Below are positions 17,176-26,240 of a DNA stretch of 64,000 nt, piece by piece (position 1 is the stretch's first letter; each line of letters opens with the position of its first letter). The stretch lies in contig NZ_JAPDDT010000005.1 of the NCBI RefSeq assembly GCF_025950235.1, positions 62,001 through 126,000 on the forward strand, written 5' to 3'. This stretch comes from Luteolibacter arcticus. Lineage in GTDB: Bacteria; Verrucomicrobiota; Verrucomicrobiia; Verrucomicrobiales; Akkermansiaceae. A program made the position numbers and the translations under genes. The notes under the pieces are model-generated. The model ran no database searches. It had not been told where the DNA came from and saw only the letters and a program-made list of their open reading frames with translations.

Positions 17176-18105
17176 ATGGCTCTTTCCCTCGAATACGCCC
17201 AAGGATGCCTCGCCGGACTTGCCGTCGGCGATGCGCTTGGCACCACGCTGGAGTTCACTACTCCCGGCGCCTTCAAGCCGCTCGCCGACATGATCGGCGG
17301 CGGACCATTCAATTTGAAAGCCGGCCAATGGACGGACGACACGTCAATGGCCCTGTGCCTCGCGGAAAGCCTGATCGAGTGCCGGGGCTTTGACCTGAGG
17401 GATCAGATGGAGCGCTACGTCCGCTGGTGGAGGAAAGGCCACCTGAGTTCGTCCAAGGCAGGATGCTTCGACATCGGGAACACGGTGAGCTCCGCGCTTT
17501 CGAGATTCGTCAAATCCGGCGAGCCAGCGAGCGGCAGCACCGACACTTACTCGGCGGGCAATGGCTCGATCATGCGTTTGGCTCCGGTGCCGATCTTTTT
17601 CCACAACGCGGACGAGGCGATCTACTATGCCGCTGAAAGTTCGCGCGGCACGCATCAGGCCCCGGCTTGCCTGGACGCCTGCCGCTACCTCGGCGGGATG
17701 CTGTGGGGACTCATGCACGGGGCACTGAAGGACGAGGTGCTCGCACCGCACTATCACCCATCCGGGAAGTCGTGGGACGGGATGAATCCGGCCATTGCGG
17801 CGATTGCGGCGGGCTCCTTCAAGGAGAAGGGACCTCCGGCAATCCGCGGCACCGGCTACGTGGTGCAATCGCTGGAAGCGGCGCTGTGGGCATTTCACCG
17901 TGCGAAGAACTTCGAGGATGGGGCGCTGCTGGCAGTGAACCTTGGCGAAGACGCCGATACGACCGGTGCGATCTACGGCCAGATGGCTGGCGCGTTTTAT
18001 GGATTGGAAGGCATCCCCGACCGATGGCTGGAGAAGCTGCATGGGCGGGAGATGATTCTCGATTTCGCAGCCAAGCTTCACACCACTTCGCTCCCGGTTT
18101 CATGA
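17176..18105 (+). CDS. ADP-ribosylglycohydrolase family protein (second copy)
   Basis: 309 residues. The metal ligands are conserved: GLAVGDALGTTLEF at 14-27, WTDDTSMAL at 52-60, and NLGEDADTTGAIYGQMAG at 255-272. YSAGNGSIMRLAPVPIFF near 125-142 is the substrate-loop signature of this branch. It is only distantly similar to the first glycohydrolase of the island (the last motif reads GEDADTTG instead of AGGDTDT), so the two are not a recent duplication and probably act on different substrates. Its stop overlaps the pncA start (ATGA at 18102-18105). Confidence 0.9.
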   Translation: MALSLEYAQGCLAGLAVGDALGTTLEFTTPGAFKPLADMIGGGPFNLKAGQWTDDTSMALCLAESLIECRGFDLRDQMERYVRWWRKGHLSSSKAGCFDIGNTVSSALSRFVKSGEPASGSTDTYSAGNGSIMRLAPVPIFFHNADEAIYYAAESSRGTHQAPACLDACRYLGGMLWGLMHGALKDEVLAPHYHPSGKSWDGMNPAIAAIAAGSFKEKGPPAIRGTGYVVQSLEAALWAFHRAKNFEDGALLAVNLGEDADTTGAIYGQMAGAFYGLEGIPDRWLEKLHGREMILDFAAKLHTTSLPVS

Positions 18106-18707
18106 ACAAGCACGCACTCATCCTCGTCGATCTGCAGAACGACTTCCTTCCTGGCGGCGCTCTTGGAGTTCCGGGAGGCGATGAAGTCATCCCGATCGCC
18201 AACCAGCTCATGGATGGCTTTGAGATCATCGTCGCCACACAAGACTGGCATCCTGCGGACCACGGCAGTTTCGCATCGAATCATCCGGGGCGGCAGCTTT
18301 TCGAAAGCGTCGACCTCGGCGGCTTGCCGCAGACCTTGTGGCCGGTGCATTGCCTGGAAAATACCGGCGGTGCGCTGTTCGCACCGGGGCTCGACACTCG
18401 GCGGATCACTCGCGTCTTCCAGAAAGGCACGCGAACCGAGATCGATAGCTACAGCGGCTTTCACGACAATGGCCGCCGGAACTCGACGGGTCTCGCCGAT
18501 TGGCTGCGCGAGCAGGGCGTGACGCACGTCACCGTCTGCGGGATCGCCACCGACTACTGCGTGAAGTTCACCGCGCTCGATGCCGTGGCGGAGGGCTTCC
18601 AGGTCACGCTGCACCTGCCCGCTTGTCGCGGGGTGAATCTCCAGCCCGGTGATGTGAACGGAGCCATCGAGGAAATGCGAGCCAAGCGAGTGACCATCAC
18701 CGCATGA
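18102..18707 (+). CDS. pncA: Nicotinamidase (pyrazinamidase)
   Basis: 201 residues of the cysteine-hydrolase family that converts nicotinamide to nicotinate. The triad is Asp10 (LILVDLQNDF), Lys108 (VFQKGT) and Cys153 (CGIATDYCVKFTALD). The metal site is Asp48, His50 and His54 (TQDWHPADHGSF). Its product feeds PncB of the same island. The start ATG overlaps the glycohydrolase stop, and its own stop overlaps the pnuC start, giving two ATGA junctions in a row. Confidence 0.96.
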   Translation: MNKHALILVDLQNDFLPGGALGVPGGDEVIPIANQLMDGFEIIVATQDWHPADHGSFASNHPGRQLFESVDLGGLPQTLWPVHCLENTGGALFAPGLDTRRITRVFQKGTRTEIDSYSGFHDNGRRNSTGLADWLREQGVTHVTVCGIATDYCVKFTALDAVAEGFQVTLHLPACRGVNLQPGDVNGAIEEMRAKRVTITA

Positions 18708-19357
18708 CAGCGGACGCCAAGAGATTCCGGCTCGAAGCCTCCATCGTGACCGTGCTGTGCACGGCTCTGCTCCTGTGCGCTTGGCAGAAGTGGCTGCCAC
18801 TCGACCTAACAGAAGCTCTCGGCTTCGCGACGGGCGCGGCCTGCGTCTGGCTCGTCACGCGTGGCAATATCTGGAACTGGCCGATCGGGCTCTTGAACAA
18901 TGTGTTTTTCGCGGTGCTGTTCTGGCGTGCACGGTTGTTCGCCGACTTCGGCTTGCAGGGTGTTTATTTCGCGCTGGGCGTATGGGGTTGGTGGCACTGG
19001 CTGCACGGCGGTGCCAATCACTCGCGGCTCAACGTTTCCCGGACCCGTCGCGCGGAATGGATCGGCATCGTGCTCTTTCTAACGCTGGGCACCTGGGGTC
19101 TGCGTGAGCTTTTGATCTCGGTGAATGGGGCTGCACCATTGTGGGATGCGGTCACCACCATCTTGTGTCTCGCCGCTCAATATCTACTGTGCCGCAAGCG
19201 GATCGAGAACTGGTGGCTGTGGATCGCGGCGGACATCATCTACGTGCCACTCTATCTGTCCCGCGGACTGCCGCTGACCGCGATTCTCTACGCGGGTTTC
19301 ATCGGCCTGTGCATCGTCGGCCTCATCCGATGGAAGAAGGAACTCGCCCGCGCATGA
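18704..19357 (+). CDS. pnuC: PnuC-type nicotinamide riboside transporter
   Basis: 217 residues with about seven membrane helices. WNWPIGLLNNVFFAVLFW near 55-72 and YFALGVWGWWHWLHGG near 87-102 are the PnuC signatures, and the later ENWWLWIAADIIYVPLY segment matches the substrate-binding helix. PnuC moves nicotinamide riboside by facilitated diffusion and depends on phosphorylation by NadR to trap it. nadR follows directly, with a four-base overlap, which fits that partnership. Confidence 0.93.
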   Translation: MTADAKRFRLEASIVTVLCTALLLCAWQKWLPLDLTEALGFATGAACVWLVTRGNIWNWPIGLLNNVFFAVLFWRARLFADFGLQGVYFALGVWGWWHWLHGGANHSRLNVSRTRRAEWIGIVLFLTLGTWGLRELLISVNGAAPLWDAVTTILCLAAQYLLCRKRIENWWLWIAADIIYVPLYLSRGLPLTAILYAGFIGLCIVGLIRWKKELARA

Positions 19358-20367
19358 ACCCCGACCGTTTCGGACTCGGGGTGGTGATCGGCAAGTTCCT
19401 GCCACCCCATCGCGGCCACCGCTTTCTCATCGAGACCGCGCTTTCGCGCTGTGATCGCGTGATCGTCATTATCTGCGGCAAGCCGATCGATCCGATCCCG
19501 CCCGAGTTCCGTGCCAGATGGTTGAGCGAAATGGTGCCATCCGCGGAGGTGATGCTGATCGATGACCGATACGATGAGAACGACTCGCGCGTCTGGGCGG
19601 AGAATACGATCGGCTGGCTTGGACGTGCGCCGGATGCCGTCTTCACCTCTGAAGATTACGGCGACCGCTATGCCTCCCACCTCGGCTGTGCCCACGTTCT
19701 GGTGGACAAGGCCCGCATCACCATCCCTTGCAGCGGCACTGCGGTGCGCACGGACGCGCTGGCGATGTGGGATTTCATCGATGCTCCAGTACGCGGGTGG
19801 TTCGCGAAACGGGTGGTCATCGTCGGTGCGGAATCGACCGGCACCACGACCCTGGCCATGGATCTTGCGTCGGCTCTCCGGACGACTTGGGTCTCGGAAT
19901 ACGGGCGCGAATACAGCGAGGTGAAACAGGCCCGCGGGGAGGCGATCTGGGAGAGCGCCGAGTTTCTCGATATCGCCCGCGAGCAGAACCGCCGCGAGGA
20001 TCTGGCAGCGAGAGAGGCGAACCGGGTCCTGATCTGCGACACGAACTCCTTTGCCACCATGCTCTGGCACCGGCGCTACATGGGGCACGACGATGAGCGA
20101 CTGAATGCAATCGCCGACGAGTGCCGGGCCGACCTTTACCTCCTGACCGGCGACGAGATCCCCTTCGTGCAGGACGGCTTGCGCGACGGGGAACACATCC
20201 GCAACGACATGCACCGGTGGTTCGAGTCGGCGTTGGAGGCCCAATCCGTCCCCTGGCACCTGCTGCGCGGCGGCCGGGAGCAGCGGGTGAAGGACGCCCT
20301 AGCGATCATCTTCGCCCGCTGGCCGGTGATCGAGGAAGGCCTTGCCCCCGCTCCGGGCGGCGTCTAA
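19354..20367 (+). CDS. nadR: NadR-like NMN adenylyltransferase / ribosylnicotinamide kinase
   Basis: 337 residues. The N-terminal nucleotidyltransferase domain has the HxGH motif (His19-Arg-Gly-His22) and, near 130, the [11 protein letters not shown] segment that matches ISGTxIR. The C-terminal kinase domain has the Walker [12 protein letters not shown] near 155-165. The N-terminal DNA-binding domain of enterobacterial NadR is absent, so this is the enzyme-only form. It phosphorylates nicotinamide riboside brought in by PnuC and adenylates the NMN to NAD. No nadD is seen in the window. The start overlaps pnuC by four bases, and dapL begins 13 bases after the stop. Confidence 0.93.
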   Translation: MNPDRFGLGVVIGKFLPPHRGHRFLIETALSRCDRVIVIICGKPIDPIPPEFRARWLSEMVPSAEVMLIDDRYDENDSRVWAENTIGWLGRAPDAVFTSEDYGDRYASHLGCAHVLVDKARITIPCSGTAVRTDALAMWDFIDAPVRGWFAKRVVIVGAESTGTTTLAMDLASALRTTWVSEYGREYSEVKQARGEAIWESAEFLDIAREQNRREDLAAREANRVLICDTNSFATMLWHRRYMGHDDERLNAIADECRADLYLLTGDEIPFVQDGLRDGEHIRNDMHRWFESALEAQSVPWHLLRGGREQRVKDALAIIFARWPVIEEGLAPAPGGV

Positions 20368-20380
20368 ACCACCCGCCGCC

Positions 20381-21613
20381 ATGGCCTCGATCAATTCGAA
20401 CTTCCTCAAGCTCAAAGCCGGTTACCTCTTCCCCGAAATCGCCCGCCGGGTGAAAGCCTTCTCCGATGCCAATCCGGACAAGGCCGCCAAGATCATCCGC
20501 TGCGGCATCGGCGACGTGACCGAGCCGCTGCCCGCCGCCGTGCGCGCCGCAATGCACGAGGCGATCGATGAAATGGGCGTGCGCGAGACCTTCAAGGGCT
20601 ATGGCCCGGAGCAGGGCTACGAGTTCCTGCGCCAGGCCATCGTGGACAATGAGTTCGCCGGCCTCGGCATCTCGGCGGATGAGGTCTTCATCTCCGATGG
20701 CTCGAAGTGCGACACCGGCAACATCCTCGACATCTTCGGCAAGGGCAACGTCATCGCCATCACTGACCCGGTCTATCCGGTCTATGTCGATACCAACGTG
20801 ATGGCTGGCAACACGGGCGACTCCGATGAAAAGGGCGCCTACGGTGGCCTCGTCTATCTCCCCTGCACCGCGGAGAACGGCTTCGTCGCCGACCTGCCGA
20901 AGGAGCGCGTGGATCTCGTTTACCTGTGCTTCCCGAACAACCCGACCGGCGCCGTGGCCACCCGCGCGCAGCTCGAGGCCTGGGTGAAGTACGCAAAGGA
21001 AAACGACACCATCATCTTCTTCGATGCTGCCTATCAGGCCTTTGTCCAGGACGCTTCCATTCCGAAGTCGATCTTCGAAATCGAAGGCGCGAAGGACGTC
21101 GCGATCGAGTTCCGCTCGTTCTCGAAGAACGGCGGCTTCACCGGTGTCCGCTGCGCCTACATCGTCATCCCGAAGACCGTCACCGGCAAGGATGACCAAG
21201 GCAACCGCGTGCCGCTGCACCAGCTCTGGAGCCGCCGTCACAGCACCAAGTTCAATGGCGCGAGCTACCCCGTGCAGAAGGGGGCCGCCGCGGTCTTCTC
21301 CGAGCAGGGCAAGGCCGAGGTGAAGGCGCTCATCGAGCACTACATGGGCAATGCCAAGCTGCTGGTCGAAGCCGTGAAGGCCGTCGGCCTGCAGGTCTTC
21401 GGCGGCGTGAATGCGCCCTACGTCTGGGTGAGCTGCCCGGCCGGCCTGGGTTCGTGGGACATGTTCGACAAGATGCTCGGCGAAGCACAGGTCGTGATCA
21501 CCCCAGGCGCCGGTTTCGGGGCCGCCGGTGAAGGCTGGTTCCGCATTTCCGCCTTCAATTCGCGCGCGAACGTCGAGGAAGTCTGTCGACGACTGACGGC
21601 GCTGCTAGGCTGA
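20381..21613 (+). CDS. dapL: LL-diaminopimelate aminotransferase
   Basis: 410 residues. This PLP enzyme makes LL-diaminopimelate from tetrahydrodipicolinate and glutamate, a short route to lysine and peptidoglycan found in Verrucomicrobia, Chlamydiae, plants and others. The PLP lysine is Lys249 in [21 protein letters not shown] at 184-190 and FDAAYQAF near 214 are fold type I signatures. [12 protein letters not shown] at the N-terminus and the [10 protein letters not shown] segment near 71-80 are diagnostic of DapL rather than general aspartate aminotransferases. It lies only 13 bases after nadR and may be the last gene of that transcript. A strong terminator follows. Confidence 0.95.
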   Translation: MASINSNFLKLKAGYLFPEIARRVKAFSDANPDKAAKIIRCGIGDVTEPLPAAVRAAMHEAIDEMGVRETFKGYGPEQGYEFLRQAIVDNEFAGLGISADEVFISDGSKCDTGNILDIFGKGNVIAITDPVYPVYVDTNVMAGNTGDSDEKGAYGGLVYLPCTAENGFVADLPKERVDLVYLCFPNNPTGAVATRAQLEAWVKYAKENDTIIFFDAAYQAFVQDASIPKSIFEIEGAKDVAIEFRSFSKNGGFTGVRCAYIVIPKTVTGKDDQGNRVPLHQLWSRRHSTKFNGASYPVQKGAAAVFSEQGKAEVKALIEHYMGNAKLLVEAVKAVGLQVFGGVNAPYVWVSCPAGLGSWDMFDKMLGEAQVVITPGAGFGAAGEGWFRISAFNSRANVEEVCRRLTALLG

Positions 21614-21632
21614 TTCCCTCCTGCCTTTCCTC

Positions 21633-21664
21633 ACTCCCCGGTGGCAAGCGTGCCGCCGGGGAGT
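21633..21664 (+). terminator. Rho-independent terminator after dapL
   Basis: A 14-bp stem with one G-T wobble (left arm 21633-21646, loop AGCG, right arm 21651-21664) is followed by TGTCGTTT. It starts 20 bases after the dapL stop and probably ends the NAD island transcript. Confidence 0.75.
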
Positions 21665-21742
21665 TGTCGTTTCACCCGGTTCGAATTCGCCACCGAGTTT
21701 GGATTCGCCTCGCGCCGATGATTCGGTTAGAGAAGGCCCCCT

Positions 21743-22468
21743 ATGTCCACACCACCTTCGCTGCCCGCCAACAATCCCGCCGAGAGCCTTCAGGAATTCG
21801 TCGCCCGCACCGCCCAGCGCGATCTCGGTCACGGAGTCTTCGAGCTGGAATCCCCGCGCTTCCTCGAAGTGAACCTCAACGGCCGGATGAATACCAAGAC
21901 CGGCTCGATGGTCGCCTATCACGGCGATATCAAATTCACCCGCGAAGGCATGCTCGACCATGGCGTCGGCAGCCTGCTCAAGCGCGCCATTTCCGGTGAA
22001 GGCATGCGGCTGACCTATGCCGATGGCAACGGCAAGCTCTACCTGGCCGACCAAGGCAAGAAGATCATCATCCTGAAGCTCCAGAACGAGAGCCTCATCG
22101 TGAATGGCAATGACGTGCTCGCCTTCGAGGGCAGCCTCCAGCACAAGATCACGATGATGAAGAAGATCGTCGGCATGATGGCCGGCGGCTTGTTCAACGT
22201 GCGCTTCGATGGCAGCGGCCTGCTCGCCATCACCAGCCACTATCAGCCGCTGACGCTGCGAGTGCAACCGGGCCGCCCGCTGATGACCGATCCGAATGCG
22301 ACCATCGCGTGGAGCGGCAATCTCAACCCGACCCTCAAGGCCGACGTATCACTGCGGACCTTCCTCGGCCGCGGCTCCGGCGAGTCGATGCAGATGCGGT
22401 TCGAGGGCGATGGGTTCGTGATCGTGCAACCGTATGAGGAGGTCTATATGCAGACCACCGGCGGTTGA
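21743..22468 (+). CDS. AIM24 family protein
   Basis: 241 residues, all beta pattern, matching the AIM24/TRAP-like bacterial family: LEVNLNGRMNTKTGSMVAYHGDIKF near 42-66 and GLLAITSHYQPLTLRVQPG near 155-173. The biochemical function of bacterial AIM24 proteins is unknown. A purine-rich AGAGAAGG lies just upstream of the ATG as a ribosome-binding site. It stands alone between the dapL terminator and the PUR-like gene. Confidence 0.85.
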   Translation: MSTPPSLPANNPAESLQEFVARTAQRDLGHGVFELESPRFLEVNLNGRMNTKTGSMVAYHGDIKFTREGMLDHGVGSLLKRAISGEGMRLTYADGNGKLYLADQGKKIIILKLQNESLIVNGNDVLAFEGSLQHKITMMKKIVGMMAGGLFNVRFDGSGLLAITSHYQPLTLRVQPGRPLMTDPNATIAWSGNLNPTLKADVSLRTFLGRGSGESMQMRFEGDGFVIVQPYEEVYMQTTGG

Positions 22469-22525
22469 CCGGCACGTCGGCACCACCGCCGTGACAGCGC
22501 AGCCGAACCCTAATTGCGCCAGACC

Positions 22526-22624
22526 GTGCAGAACGAAGAAAACCTCGAGGAGCTGAAGTCCCAGATGGAGGAGGTGAAGGAGGAGATCGAGAAAACGAAC
22601 TACAGGGACATGAGTTCTCCTTGA
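22526..22624 (+). CDS. Possible 32-residue acidic coiled-coil peptide
   Basis: A GTG start and a TGA stop enclose 32 codons. The peptide is strongly amphipathic and acidic (ENLEELKSQMEEVKEEIEK), as expected for a short coiled coil. No clear ribosome-binding site precedes the GTG. It lies in the 253-base gap between the AIM24 and PUR-like genes, where little else is seen. The composition is hard to explain as random sequence in a GC-rich genome, but no family is recognised. Confidence 0.35.
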   Translation: MQNEENLEELKSQMEEVKEEIEKTNYRDMSSP

Positions 22625-22721
22625 GTCTCGACGAGACGCGGGAATCCCACCTGTTGATAGCGCCACCCCCGGCCTTTTCCTTGACAATCAACGATCTCCC
22701 GGAAGACTGCGACCCACAATT

Positions 22722-22943
22722 ATGAAAGGGGAACGCGTGGAAAGCGAGCTGTTGCACACGGAGAAGATCCTGGCCGACCGGAAGACCTTCTTCCTCGATC
22801 TCAAACAAAACTCACGTGGCATGGTGGTGAAGATCACCGAAGACGTGGGCGGGAACCGCGATACCATCATGGTGCCCGCGGAAATCCTCAGCGACTTCAT
22901 CGCCGCCTTGAGTGACATCAAGGAAACCGCCGACAACCACTGA
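22722..22943 (+). CDS. PUR-alpha-like nucleic-acid-binding protein (DUF3276-like)
   Basis: 73 residues forming one PUR repeat: KTFFLDLKQNSRGMVVKITED near 20-40, then RDTIMVPAEILSDFIAALSDI. Single-repeat PUR proteins of Bacteroidetes, spirochaetes and Verrucomicrobia dimerise and bind single-stranded RNA or DNA. The start is the ATG at 22722. A hairpin at 23002-23022 follows. Confidence 0.8.
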   Translation: MKGERVESELLHTEKILADRKTFFLDLKQNSRGMVVKITEDVGGNRDTIMVPAEILSDFIAALSDIKETADNH

Positions 22944-23001
22944 CGCGGGGGGCGAACCGGGGGAAATTACTTAGTTTTCCCTAATTTTCGACTTTCCCGA
23001 T

Positions 23002-23022
23002 GGGAGGGGTGGATTTCCTCCC
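23002..23022 (+). terminator. Weak candidate terminator after the PUR-like gene
   Basis: GGGAGG (23002-23007) and CCTCCC (23017-23022) form a 6-bp stem, followed by GGTTTTAC. The stem is short and the T tract is interrupted, so this is tentative. Confidence 0.35.
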
Positions 23023-23046
23023 GGTTTTACGCTTCACTCGCGGGCA

Positions 23047-24846
23047 GTGGTAGCCCCCTTGAAGTTCTTCAATCCCGGCTTCGTGAGCAGCACCGCCCGG
23101 CGCGGCGGTCTGGCGGTCCGGTTGGCGGTGTGGGGAGTGGCGCTCGGCTTGGCCGCGGCCCCGGCGGATACCGTCTGGCAGCCCGTGACCAACTACTCGA
23201 TCTCCTTTCCCGGCGACCATCCGGATGCCGCCCCGGCGATCAACTCCTTCGATAACTTCACCCACTTCGGGACCGACTTCGGCTGGATGGGCCCGGGCCA
23301 AGCGCGCCTGGAGTCGAAGGCCGGCGCGATCCGCACGAAATCGAACGGTGAGTGGACCGGTGCCTGGCATTCGCTGTCCGGACTGGCGGTGGAGACGCAG
23401 CGGCTATTCGATCCCACCGACGTGATCGGCTTGGGCGGTCCACCGGAAGTCCGCGCCGGCGTGGTGGCGGTGACCGTGGATGCCCGCGGTCAGGGCGAGC
23501 TGCGGGTGGAACTTTCGGATCCGGGGAAGATGGTGAAGTGGTCGCAGACCATGATCCTCCAGCCCGGCGAGCGGACGCGCCATCGCTTCGAGCTCTCGGC
23601 GGCTGACTTGGGGCCGGTGAAGTTTTTCAACTGGGTGGCCGAGCCCGGCAGCTCGGTCGAGGTGTCGGCCATCGGCTTCGATGTGGCGAAGCCGGCGATC
23701 TCCGACGAGGAGTGGCTGATGCGCGTCTCACTCGGAAAACTGCGGCGCTGCCACGACCCGGAAGGCGGCTTGACCCGCGACCGCGCGCACTTGCCGGCCG
23801 GCACCTTTGACTCGATCAGCTCCTCCGGCATGCACGCGCTGGCCAGCGCCGCGGGAGCCGCGGAGGGCTGGCTGGACCGCGAGATGGTGGCCGGCGAGAT
23901 CCGCCGCTCGACCCGTGCCCTGCTCGGCATGAACAAGGCGGCTGGCTTCCTCCCGCACTTCACCCGCCGCGATGCGACTGGCAACCCGGTGGTCCATCCC
24001 GGCACGGAATACAGCACGGTCGACACCGCCATCGCCCTGATCAGCCTGCGGCTCGCCGGCGATATCTTGGGGCTGGATGACGTGCAGGACGCCATCTCGG
24101 CACTCATTTCCGACCTCGACTTCGATCTCGCAAGCACCGCCGACGGCTGGATCAGCCACGGCTTTGCGACCGACGGGACCACCCCGCTGGCCAGCCAGTG
24201 GCGCGACTGGGGTGGTGAGACTGCGCTGGTGCTGATGCTGGAGGCGATGGTCGCCGGCCGGGAACCCCGCGGTAAAATGAACCCGGGCGGCCAGGTATTC
24301 CGGGGCGTGCAGTTCATTTCGGAGATCCAGAGCCTGTTCTATCCCGACTTCGACCGGGAGACGCCGGACCTGCCGACTGGCACGGTCTGGCCGGCGGCCC
24401 GGAGAGATTTGTTAGAGCGGCAATCGCGCTACGTGGTCAAATACTGGCCGGATTCTCCGGCCGCCCAAGCCGGCATCTTCGGGCTTTCCGGAGGCGAGGG
24501 CGGCATGCCGGGCGATGGCTACGAGGCCTACGGCGTGGATACCCCGGGCATCCGCTGGCTGCACCCGCACGCCATGCTCATGAGCCTGGCACTCAGCGGC
24601 GGCAGCCGCTACTCGGAGGGGGTGCGCCACATGATCCAAGCGGGCTTGGTCACTCCCCAGGGACTGCCGGAGAATGTCGAGATCGGCCTGTCGAAGCACA
24701 ATCCCATGCAGGGATCGCTGAACGCAGGCTTCGAGGCAATCGCCGCTTACCACGGTCTGCGACGTGCCGGAAACGACGTGATTGACGAATCAAGCCGCCG
24801 CGATCCTTTGCTGCGGACCGGGGTCCGCCGCTTCTATGCGGACTGA
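23047..24846 (+). CDS. Secreted protein with alpha/alpha-toroid, glucoamylase-like domain
   Basis: 599 residues from a GTG start, with a hydrophobic N-terminal segment (about 22-40, VRLAVWGVALGLAAAPA) that looks like a signal peptide. Residues 45-225 are beta-rich and resemble a carbohydrate-binding module. From about 230 on the chain is helical, with repeated acidic-aromatic turns (DSISSSGMHALASAAGAAEGW, EYSTVDTAIALISLRLAG, WRDWGGETALVLMLEAM) and a GDGYEAYGVDTPGIRWLHPHA segment near 490-510. This pattern is that of six-hairpin or glucoamylase-like glycosidases. The linkage cut is unknown. No partner gene is adjacent. Confidence 0.6.
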   Translation: MVAPLKFFNPGFVSSTARRGGLAVRLAVWGVALGLAAAPADTVWQPVTNYSISFPGDHPDAAPAINSFDNFTHFGTDFGWMGPGQARLESKAGAIRTKSNGEWTGAWHSLSGLAVETQRLFDPTDVIGLGGPPEVRAGVVAVTVDARGQGELRVELSDPGKMVKWSQTMILQPGERTRHRFELSAADLGPVKFFNWVAEPGSSVEVSAIGFDVAKPAISDEEWLMRVSLGKLRRCHDPEGGLTRDRAHLPAGTFDSISSSGMHALASAAGAAEGWLDREMVAGEIRRSTRALLGMNKAAGFLPHFTRRDATGNPVVHPGTEYSTVDTAIALISLRLAGDILGLDDVQDAISALISDLDFDLASTADGWISHGFATDGTTPLASQWRDWGGETALVLMLEAMVAGREPRGKMNPGGQVFRGVQFISEIQSLFYPDFDRETPDLPTGTVWPAARRDLLERQSRYVVKYWPDSPAAQAGIFGLSGGEGGMPGDGYEAYGVDTPGIRWLHPHAMLMSLALSGGSRYSEGVRHMIQAGLVTPQGLPENVEIGLSKHNPMQGSLNAGFEAIAAYHGLRRAGNDVIDESSRRDPLLRTGVRRFYAD

Positions 24847-24921
24847 GCCGACCTAACCGGTCTGGTTTTTCTTCATTGCCGCATGGGGAAACGCGGCTTC
24901 AAAGTGAGGAAAGCCCATTAC

Positions 24922-26196
24922 ATGGAGGAACGATACGAGATCCGTGGTAAGCTCGGCCAAGGGGGACTGGGCGCGGTTTACCGTGCTTGGGACCACGCCT
25001 TGAAGCGTGAGGTGGCGGTCAAACGGATCGTTTCCGGAGACGATGCGGAGCACCGCGATGAGGCCACCAAGCAGATGGAGAAGGAGACCGGCGCCCTCGC
25101 CGCGCTCCAGCATCCGAACATTGTCACCATCTACGACGTCGGCTCGGACGAGGACGGCCCCTTCGTGGTGATGGAGCTGCTGACCGGCCAGACGCTCGAT
25201 GAGATCGTGGAAAAAGCGCCGCTCACGTGGCCGGATTTCCGCGAGCTGGTCCTGCAAATCCAAGAGGCGCTGGTGGCCGCGCAACATCTCGGCCTGGTCC
25301 ACCGCGACCTGAAACCGTCGAACATCATGGTCAACTGGCTGCCGTCCGGCCGCTTCCAGACCAAGATCGTCGACTTCGGCCTCGCGAAATTCAGCCCGAA
25401 GACGTCCATCGACACGATCGAGCAAGGCGACATCTTCGGCTCGATCTTTTACATGGCGCCGGAGCAGTTCGAGCGCGGGCCGATCGACTCGCGCTTGGAC
25501 ATGTATTCCATCGGCTGCGTCTACTACTTCACGCTGACCGGCCAGAATCCTTTCCAAGGGGAAAGCGCGCATCAGGTGATGACGTCGCACCTCGAGCACC
25601 GGGTCATCCCGCTCAACGAAGTCCGCCCGGACATCCCGAAATGGGCCGCCGATTGGGTGATGTGGCACATCAACCGTTACCCGGCCGAGCGCCCGGAAAA
25701 CGGCCGCGAGAGCATGAAGAGCTTCATCCAGCTCGACCAGCCGATGTCGCAGGCGATCGCCCAGCCCACCCCCTCTCCGCAGCCGCCGGCCGGCCTGCGT
25801 CCGCGGATGGCCAGCGGTGCCCCGCAGCGGCCAGCCCCGGTGCCGACCGCGATGACGGCCACCCATGTGGTGAAGACCCACACGGCCCCCCAGCCGCTGG
25901 CCCCGCCGGATGGCGCGCCGCCGAGCGTGCACACCACGGCGGTGCAGATTCCCGACCTGGAGCCTGACACCGGTCCACCACCCCCGGACCTCCCGCCGCC
26001 GCCTGCGACCATGACGGCTCCGGTTCCTACGGTCCGCCGGGCTCCCGGCGCCGTGGTGGGCGGCCCGACGATCTATCTTTCCACCGCGAAGAAGAAAAAG
26101 GGCATGAGCGAGGGCCAGCGCAATCTGCTCGCCGTGGTCGGCGGCCTGCTGCTGCTGGTGATCATCTACTTCCTCGTGACCCAATTTTCCAAGTAG
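24922..26196 (+). CDS. Serine/threonine protein kinase, tail-anchored
   Basis: 424 residues. The Hanks-type kinase domain (5-275) is complete: GQGGLGAVY at 12-20, VAVKR with Lys34, HRDLKPSN at 128-135, DFG at 151-153, and APEQFERGPIDSRLDMYSIG in the activation and APE region. A long Pro/Ala-rich linker (about 280-385) leads to one membrane helix in the last 22 residues (LLAVVGGLLLLVIIYFLV) with only a few residues outside, so it is tail-anchored with no sensor domain. The ATG at 24922 has AGGAAAG upstream and gives the usual YEIRGKLGQGG start. An in-frame ATG at 24883 is possible. A pseudokinase gene lies 3.3 kb downstream. Confidence 0.88.
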   Translation: MEERYEIRGKLGQGGLGAVYRAWDHALKREVAVKRIVSGDDAEHRDEATKQMEKETGALAALQHPNIVTIYDVGSDEDGPFVVMELLTGQTLDEIVEKAPLTWPDFRELVLQIQEALVAAQHLGLVHRDLKPSNIMVNWLPSGRFQTKIVDFGLAKFSPKTSIDTIEQGDIFGSIFYMAPEQFERGPIDSRLDMYSIGCVYYFTLTGQNPFQGESAHQVMTSHLEHRVIPLNEVRPDIPKWAADWVMWHINRYPAERPENGRESMKSFIQLDQPMSQAIAQPTPSPQPPAGLRPRMASGAPQRPAPVPTAMTATHVVKTHTAPQPLAPPDGAPPSVHTTAVQIPDLEPDTGPPPPDLPPPPATMTAPVPTVRRAPGAVVGGPTIYLSTAKKKKGMSEGQRNLLAVVGGLLLLVIIYFLVTQFSK

Positions 26197-26240
26197 GGCG
26201 GTGGACGACCGCCCGGCGATGCTCTAAGGCTCGCCGCGCC

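Noticed and set aside
21665-21690. A GGTTCGAATTC word resembling a tRNA T-arm after dapL
   Set aside because: The flanking bases do not pair into a 5-bp T stem and no acceptor, D or anticodon arm can be built around it.
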